A program made the translations under genes and the position numbers. 64,000 nucleotides of DNA, taken from assembly GCA_907163375.1 (NCBI GenBank), contig CAJQUW010003011.1, positions 52,166-116,165 of the forward strand, read 5' to 3'. This document shows, one piece after another, positions 58,417-64,000 of this stretch (the first letter of the stretch is position 1; the number at the start of each line of letters is the position of its first letter). This DNA is from Prostheceraeus crozeri. Its lineage: Eukaryota > Platyhelminthes > Polycladida > Euryleptidae. The notes under the pieces are model-generated. The model was not told the DNA's origin and made no database searches. It saw only the letters and a list, made by a program, of their open reading frames with translations.

Positions 58417-59239
58417 ATGGATAAAATTAGAGCTGATAATTTTAAAAGAATAAAACAATTAGAAGAGTTAATAAAACAAAGAAATATTATGAAAGAAAAT
58501 CATCTTCAACATAGAATGATAAAAGCTGGTATTCAATCTGATATGTTTGAAAAAATGCAGCAAACCGAACAAGTAAAAACTGATTTTGAAAAAACTATGA
58601 AACCATTTAAAACTCTTGAAAAAGAACTTACAAATAATGATAAACAAATTGATATAACAGATCCAGAGCACAAAACTATATTAGATGACTATGGATTACT
58701 AGAATCAAACATTAATAAGAAATTACCAAAATCTATGCAATTTGAACATTCTATTTCATTTATAGATGGAAAAACAATACCTAGATTTTATCTCGGACAA
58801 AAAGAAATATTTCCACAACCTTTTCGAGGTTTAATTTTTTTCACCAGATAAATCTCCTTTTAATTTAGATAGAAATTTTGTTAATCTTTTAAGAGGAGCA
58901 GATTTAAATAATTATGCTGTAGAAGATCTCATAAAATATAAAGCTATGTTAGACAGAGTTGGTGCAGTAAAATCTCTTAGACGTTATAAACAATTAGAAA
59001 ATTTATTATCAACGGGAGTTAAAGTAGGGAAAGGTTTATCTGAAAAACAGAAAACTGAAACAACTGTATTTTTACCAGATGATCCACAAGAATTACTAAA
59101 TAGATTAAATATTTTAATATCTGCAATAAAAGAAGGACATAATTCTAGTTTCAATGAAATTCATGCTATATTGAAAAGACTGTTAGAAAAGAAGATTCTA
59201 AATGAAGAGGATTATAAAAGTATAACCGGACATCTCTGA
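58417..59239 (+). pseudogene. Copy of the 275-aa conserved protein, one-base frame break
   Basis: Almost identical to 43164-43991. A run of seven T at 58835-58841 replaces six T in element 2, so the frame stops at 58851. The rest (from about 58946) is intact in another frame. The last codons are altered by a ~37-bp insertion carrying two mini-hairpins (59229-59259), which gives a different C-terminus. Confidence 0.75.
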
Positions 59240-59260
59240 TGTCTTCAAGGGCTTCGCCCG
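59226..59260. repeat. Mini-hairpin pair inserted in element 3, absent from element 2
   Basis: GACATC-TCT-GATGTC (59229-59243) and GGGC-TTC-GCCC (59249-59259). In element 2 the flanking AAAAGT and GTAGCTGAAATATG are directly joined (about 43180-43190). Confidence 0.85.
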
Positions 59261-59328
59261 TAGCTGAAATATGTTGTTGTTTTACTTTTTTCATAAAAAA
59301 ATATTTATTTAATTTTTTTAGTTTAAAA

Positions 59329-60117
59329 ATGTGTTCAGCAGATTTAGACAAAATTAATAATCATTTAGAAAATTTGACAGAGATTTTGGGTTCATCAAAA
59401 TTTAGTACGACGTTAAAAATTATAACAACTACTTCATCACACACTTGTAATTTAGAACCCATTCTACATTTGGAACAAAATAAAAATTATCAAATTGCAT
59501 TGACTAGTTTCTCTACATTTAACACTATTCAAAACGTTATCAAAGATGTGAATGATCAATTTAGATATTCTACTGATAAAGGCAAAACATGGAAAATACT
59601 AACTTTTCTTCCTGGTTCTTACGAAGTTGAAACAATATCAAATGAAATTAAGAGACACTTAGGTATATCATTTAAAGATAAGAAACAATTACATTTTGCA
59701 GTTGAACCGGCAGTTAATAAATTTTCTCTTACTTTAGACGAAAATCATCAAGTTGATTTTAATCATGATAGATCATTGTCAAAGCTATTAGGATTTAATA
59801 AACAAACCTATAGTCAAGGTTATCATTTAGGTGAGAAGATTCCAAAAATAACTGAAATAAATTCAATTGTTGTACATTGTGACATTATTGAAGGAGGATA
59901 TATAAATGGTAAATTATCAAATTTAATATTCAGTTTTCCAGCTTTTACTGTACCCATTGGTTATAGATTAAATGTAATTCCACAAACATTAATATATTTT
60001 CCTATTACAAGAAAAACTATTAACAACATTGGCATTAGAATCACTGATGAAAAAGGACAAGAAATAAATTTTGGAGGTGAAGAGATTATGATAGATCTTT
60101 TGGTTCGGGAGGTATAA
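59329..60117 (+). CDS. Copy of the conserved structural-type protein, 262 aa
   Basis: Starts at ATG 59329 after TAGTTTAAAAATG, with only a few substitutions from 42258-43046 (for example ISFKDK for IPFKDK and NVIP for NVFP). The frame is open through and beyond the start. The shared 3' hairpin (ACGCGAAGCTAG near 60125) is also present. Role as for the element 2 copy. Confidence 0.65.
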   Translation: MCSADLDKINNHLENLTEILGSSKFSTTLKIITTTSSHTCNLEPILHLEQNKNYQIALTSFSTFNTIQNVIKDVNDQFRYSTDKGKTWKILTFLPGSYEVETISNEIKRHLGISFKDKKQLHFAVEPAVNKFSLTLDENHQVDFNHDRSLSKLLGFNKQTYSQGYHLGEKIPKITEINSIVVHCDIIEGGYINGKLSNLIFSFPAFTVPIGYRLNVIPQTLIYFPITRKTINNIGIRITDEKGQEINFGGEEIMIDLLVREV

Positions 60118-60204
60118 ACTCCCACGCGAAGCTAGAGAAGTTTAATTTTCGTCTTCTTCTTTAGAAATAAAAATAAAATAAAAATAAATTTTTTTTATTA
60201 AAAA

Positions 60205-61015
60205 ATGAGTGAAGTACTACCATTAAATAAAAAAAAACTTAAATTTAATCATCATCCAAATTTATCTAATAAAGTTTTGTCAGTTATTTGTGGAAGATCA
60301 GGTTGCGGAAAAACGTATCTATTATTTAAAATTTTAACAACTCCAAATTTTTTGGATTATAACAATCTTATAATTTATACAACAACGGCAGAATCAATTT
60401 TTAATTTATCAATTTAATTTAATTTTATTTTTAATTTAATCAATTTATCAATTTTTAAAATATGGATTTGAAAATAATCTTAAAAAAACAGCAATTGCTT
60501 CATTATTCAAAGAATATGAAAAATCTGAAGATGAAGAAGAAATAAGTTCGTGGTGTGAAGAAGCAGCAAAAAATAATCAGTTAGTAGAATCTAATAAAAA
60601 TAACCATATAAAGATACAATTAATAGATGATAGTGGTAATATGCAAGATCCTAGTAAACTAGATAAAACAATGAAACATTGTGTAATTTTTGATGATTGT
60701 GTTAATGATAGAAATCAGTCAGTTCAGAGAAATTATTTCACAAGAGGTAGACATAATAACTGTAGTGTATTTTATTTAACACAAAGTATGTATTCATTAG
60801 ACGGAAGTGTTATTAGAAAGAATGCAAATATATTTATACTATTTGAAATAAATGCAAGAAACTTAAGTGATTTGTTAAGAGATTTATGCGCAAGAAATAA
60901 AGATGAATTTAAACAATCGTGTAATAATGCTTGGTCAAAAGATTATGGCTTCATTACAATTCATATTGATAAAAAAATTCATGAAAGAGTTATCGAAAAT
61001 ATTTTCGCGGAGTGA
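60205..61015 (+). pseudogene. ATP: Packaging ATPase of element 3, disrupted by an AT-rich insertion
   Basis: The first ~62 codons match element 2, including Walker A GRSGCGKT. After TTTAE a ~55-bp AT-rich insertion of TCAATTTTTAATTTA-type repeats replaces a few codons and stops the frame at 60417. The remainder, with Walker B HCVIFDDCVND, is intact from ~60440 to TGA at 61015. Element 3 therefore lacks a functional ATPase here. Similarity with element 2 ends at this stop. Confidence 0.85.
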
Positions 61016-61097
61016 TAAAAATATACAAATATAGTGTTACAATATTTTTTTTTATTTTATATATATATCAAATTTGTCTATCTTAGAAATTAGAAAA

Positions 61098-64000
61098 TTA
61101 AAAAGGTTCAGTAGTTATTCCATCAGGTAAAATTTTTCTTTTATCATCAAATGGATCTAATGCTAATTTATGTTCTTCTTTTAAATACATGTTATGTTTT
61201 TTTGAATTAAGTCTATAATTACATGCTGTTTTTATTTCATTATTAAATAATGCATTTTTATAATCTTGAAATGTTATTTGATTAGCCACTGATGCCTTTG
61301 AAATTCCTTTTAATGTTTTATGTGTTTTAATATTATTAGTTGTATCATAACAGTAACATTTAGATTTTAAAAATATAGCTTCTGTTATGAAATCTTCATT
61401 TCCTTCTAATTCATCTTTTACTTTACATAAATCAGAAGGATGAATGATAACTTTTATTTTATTAATTTCTTCATCAAGTGAAGAATTATACGGTATTGTT
61501 AATTCTAAGAAAACAGAATCGGTATCTGTAAAGTGTAATTTATAGTTTTTGCCATAAGCAGGTGCTAAATAATCATATATAAATCTATACATAAATAGTT
61601 TAGCTAATTCTAATATAGTGAATCCAATAAAATTAAACTTATCATGTTTTACGCTAATTCGACGTAAATGTACAGCACATAGTTCATCACTAAATCTAGT
61701 AGTTCTTTTATATGTAGGTTTCCTTGTTAAATTTTGAAATCTATCTCTATCATAAACTATTTCAATATTTTGTCTATTACGCACATTTTCTAAAGTCTTC
61801 CCATAAAATGCATTATTCATTAATTTGAAGAACACGTTTCCAAAATCATCTTTATTTCTTTTAGCTATTTTACGTTTTTCAATATTGAGCTCTATATAAT
61901 TTTTTAACCACCTAGATTTTCTATACTCTAGTTTTCGATGTATTTTGGTGAGAATCATTCCATGTTCTAAATACCAATCTAGCATTCTTCCTTCAACAAC
62001 ATACTTTCCTTTATTACTTTGTGTTAACATAAGTTTTTTTGTTGGTCTGTATTTCTTAGGAATTAAAGATTTTTGATAATCTGAAAAATCTTCTATATTG
62101 GGAATTTTGTTTTCGGGACAGAAAGGAAAATATTTTGTTTTATCTTTTATTTCATCAGGATATACTAAATCAACTTCATATATATAACCATGATTATAAT
62201 CTCCATCATAGGTTTTTTGATAATCAAGAATGTTACACCATGACATTTCACCTGTTGGTAATTCTTGTATCATGCAAGAAGAATATAAGCTATTAAAATC
62301 ATAATATAACAAATAGTTTTCTCTCATGATTTCATCAACTGCTGCTTGACTATCTTCATTTGGTATAAGTCCTTCTATATTTTGATTAAACAATTTTATA
62401 AACTGATCGCTTTCTTCTGGAGATAAAGGTTTCATTATTCCATAATCATCAGGATTTACTTTTTTATTGTAACACTGTATATAACGATTACCTAAAACTG
62501 ATGAAACTCCACCTCTAATTCCAGATTCAAAAAATAATAATTTATCATATGTATTTTCTTTATAATGTTTAAGTTTAACATTTGTATGTTTTAATCCTGC
62601 TAACCATGTTAAACCTGGTGTAGAATAACAATAACATGGATCTATTCCGTAATATTCTAAACACATATCACGAAAGTTTTCAAAAAGATCAGCTAGTATT
62701 AATACATCTATCTGAAGATATTTCATTGTATAATCATACATTGTTTTACAATTTAACTCTCTCCAATTCTTTTCAGCTTCTGCATAGTCTTCGTCAGATA
62801 ATTTTGATTGTTTTAATGTTGATTTAAATTTATTTATTGGAGGAAGTTGTTCTTCTTCCATAATTTTATTCACAGAATTAAAATCAGTCTTCGACTGTGA
62901 ACCACAGGTTTTATCTCCAGTTATACCAGTCTTCGACTGTGAGCCGCAGGCTATATACTCATACGGAAATATTCTTTTTAAAGGTTTTAAATTATATTTA
63001 TTTAATATTTTACATTGTTCAGATTTCAAAGTTTTTCCCATAACATCTAATGAATAAGGAGTAAAAAATCTAAATGCATCTAAAATTCTAATACAACCTA
63101 ATTGCATTGAAAAATATTCTTCTTCTGTTTTACATAGTACATTTATTTGTTGTTGTTGTAATTTTTCAGATGAAAATAAATCTTTCATTACTAGATGGAA
63201 ATCATATTTAGAACCATTATAGAAATATAAAGGAACAAAGTTATATTTAAATTTATTAGCATTAAGATTACAAGAATTATGTGCTGCACCTCTATATAAT
63301 CCATTTAGATGATCATGATCTTTTACCTTATCAAGATATCTACCTTTGCCATTTTTATAATTTTTTGTAAATTCTCTTCCACAGTAATAACATTTTGTTT
63401 CATTAATAAAATTCAATTTTTCTTTTTCTGTTAATGGCATCATCGGTATATTTGTTTCAAGCAATTGTGAAAAATAATTTTGTAATTCTTCTACTTTCTT
63501 TGTAAACATTTCTGAACTATCTTCACCATAGTATTGAAAATATTCTGACTTAAATAATTCAGGATAATTTGAATGAATGTACATTCCCCAACATAATGGT
63601 TTTTGTTCAAATAAATATTTTTCTTTACTTTGTTCAGATGCACTTTTTTCATAATTAAAAACCGAAGGTTCTAATTGGCCCGTACCATTTTCAGAATTAT
63701 CATTTTTAGAATCGGGTGAAGCCCTGGAACTTTCCGTTTGATTTTGTGTCATATTAACATTATATGCTTCAAAATCACAATAAATAGTAAAGGGTACTTT
63801 ATTTTTAAAATACCATTTATTATATTCTAAATAATCATCTTTAGGAAAGGTATTTTGAACTGCTTCGTTTTGTTGACAATTCTCCAAATGTCTATTCATT
63901 TCTTCTAAAGTTTTAAAACTTGTCATACATTGAAGACAAGGAAAATTTTTATTATCTGAAGTTTTTGTAAATATAGAAACATCTTTACACAATATAAAAT
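61098..64000 (-). CDS. polB: DNA polymerase B of element 3 with HNH/EndoVII-like insert (5' end outside window)
   Basis: Open to the right edge, so the start is outside. A C2H2 finger (CLQCMTSFKTLEEMNRHLENC minus flanks) near the visible N-terminus; exonuclease motif I YCDFEAYN, II FYNGSKYDFH, III YLQIDVLILADLF; a CYYC...DHDHLNG...CNLN segment of the HNH/EndoVII type as in element 1; motif A YYDFNSLYSS, motif B NNAFYGKT, motif C HFTDTDSVF. Catalytic residues are kept and the frame is unbroken for 964 codons. Two in-frame mini-hairpin units (62885-62939) encode two CGSQSKT repeats. It is not the element 2 type of polymerase and is on the opposite strand relative to the ATPase. Confidence 0.92.
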   Translation of the reverse strand, partial: FILCKDVSIFTKTSDNKNFPCLQCMTSFKTLEEMNRHLENCQQNEAVQNTFPKDDYLEYNKWYFKNKVPFTIYCDFEAYNVNMTQNQTESSRASPDSKNDNSENGTGQLEPSVFNYEKSASEQSKEKYLFEQKPLCWGMYIHSNYPELFKSEYFQYYGEDSSEMFTKKVEELQNYFSQLLETNIPMMPLTEKEKLNFINETKCYYCGREFTKNYKNGKGRYLDKVKDHDHLNGLYRGAAHNSCNLNANKFKYNFVPLYFYNGSKYDFHLVMKDLFSSEKLQQQQINVLCKTEEEYFSMQLGCIRILDAFRFFTPYSLDVMGKTLKSEQCKILNKYNLKPLKRIFPYEYIACGSQSKTGITGDKTCGSQSKTDFNSVNKIMEEEQLPPINKFKSTLKQSKLSDEDYAEAEKNWRELNCKTMYDYTMKYLQIDVLILADLFENFRDMCLEYYGIDPCYCYSTPGLTWLAGLKHTNVKLKHYKENTYDKLLFFESGIRGGVSSVLGNRYIQCYNKKVNPDDYGIMKPLSPEESDQFIKLFNQNIEGLIPNEDSQAAVDEIMRENYLLYYDFNSLYSSCMIQELPTGEMSWCNILDYQKTYDGDYNHGYIYEVDLVYPDEIKDKTKYFPFCPENKIPNIEDFSDYQKSLIPKKYRPTKKLMLTQSNKGKYVVEGRMLDWYLEHGMILTKIHRKLEYRKSRWLKNYIELNIEKRKIAKRNKDDFGNVFFKLMNNAFYGKTLENVRNRQNIEIVYDRDRFQNLTRKPTYKRTTRFSDELCAVHLRRISVKHDKFNFIGFTILELAKLFMYRFIYDYLAPAYGKNYKLHFTDTDSVFLELTIPYNSSLDEEINKIKVIIHPSDLCKVKDELEGNEDFITEAIFLKSKCYCYDTTNNIKTHKTLKGISKASVANQITFQDYKNALFNNEIKTACNYRLNSKKHNMYLKEEHKLALDPFDDKRKILPDGITTEPF
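62885..62939. repeat. Two in-frame mini-hairpins in polymerase B
   Basis: CAGTC-TTC-GACTG at 62885-62897 and 62927-62939, 42 bp (14 codons) apart, each within GTCTTCGACTGTGA.CC.CAGG. Confidence 0.88.

Larger units (their letters stand above)
56994..64000. mobile_element. Element 3: third Polinton, left part, continues beyond the window
   Basis: 57552-61015 is almost identical (reversed) to 41399-44850 of element 2. Then comes a different polymerase B. The left tip is proposed at AGTAGGAATG (56994), because both complete elements begin AGTAG and because repeats typical of a terminal region fill 57040-57540. The right end, TIR and target duplication lie outside the window, so the boundary is unproven. 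Confidence 0.8.

Overview
The window is animal nuclear DNA, most likely from an invertebrate. The evidence is a spliced last exon of the conserved gene UBA5, decayed cut-and-paste transposons (piggyBac, Tc1/mariner, hAT-like, PIF/Harbinger) and three large Polinton/Maverick (adintovirus-like) elements. The species cannot be told. A few TAGGCCTA-type words hint at a marine invertebrate, but weakly. There is no bacterial operon, tRNA, rRNA or CRISPR array.

Layout. 1-2727: host DNA with transposase remnants (piggyBac C-terminus, mariner-like piece, hAT-like piece). 2734-23773: element 1, a 21,040-bp Polinton with a ~463-bp terminal inverted repeat (TIR) and a perfect 6-bp target duplication AGGGAT on both sides. 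It sits inside the decayed hAT-like gene, whose tail resumes at 23819. 25668-26492: last exon of UBA5. No other UBA5 exon is visible to its left, so element 1 probably lies within the last UBA5 intron. 27425-45160: element 2, a 17,736-bp AT-rich Polinton with a 546-bp TIR and target duplication TACAAT, itself inserted in a ~0.77-kb non-autonomous transposon (26959-27424 plus 45161-45471). 45605-48188: a DNA transposon with 13-bp ends and 7-bp duplication CATAGAG. 50974-55107: a degenerate PIF/Harbinger element with a Myb/SANT-like gene and a DDE transposase. 56994(?)-64000: element 3, a Polinton running off the right edge.

Element 1 carries a full virus-like set: protein-primed DNA polymerase B (three exons), retroviral-type integrase with chromodomain, adenovirus-type protease, packaging ATPase, double-jelly-roll major capsid protein (frame broken at a 7-base homopolymer), basic virion proteins, two RING-like proteins and a DEDDh-like exonuclease. 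It also has an apparent transcription module: a complete two-repeat TATA-binding-protein homologue next to two paralogous PC4-like proteins. Early-type genes have TATA boxes and tiny introns, twice with an exon holding only the ATG. Many structural genes instead have an ATGCAAA word just upstream.

Element 2 has a different, more compact set: protease, integrase joined in frame to a parvovirus-type phospholipase A2 domain, pVI-like proteins, capsid protein, coiled-coil fibre, a possible sliding-clamp-like protein, polymerase B in three broken pieces, packaging ATPase and conserved proteins of unknown role. Its genes start in a T-rich TTTAAAAATG context. Element 3 repeats the right part of element 2 almost exactly (57552-61015) but then carries an unrelated type of polymerase B on the other strand, which is a polymerase-module swap.

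The most unusual signal is a family of very short GC-rich palindromes with 3-4-base loops (GCGAAGC, GGGCTTCGCCC, CAGTCTTCGACTG and similar). They are scattered through the AT-rich elements 2 and 3, often inside reading frames, and one pair is present in element 3 but absent from the identical site of element 2. They look like a mobile mini-hairpin family.
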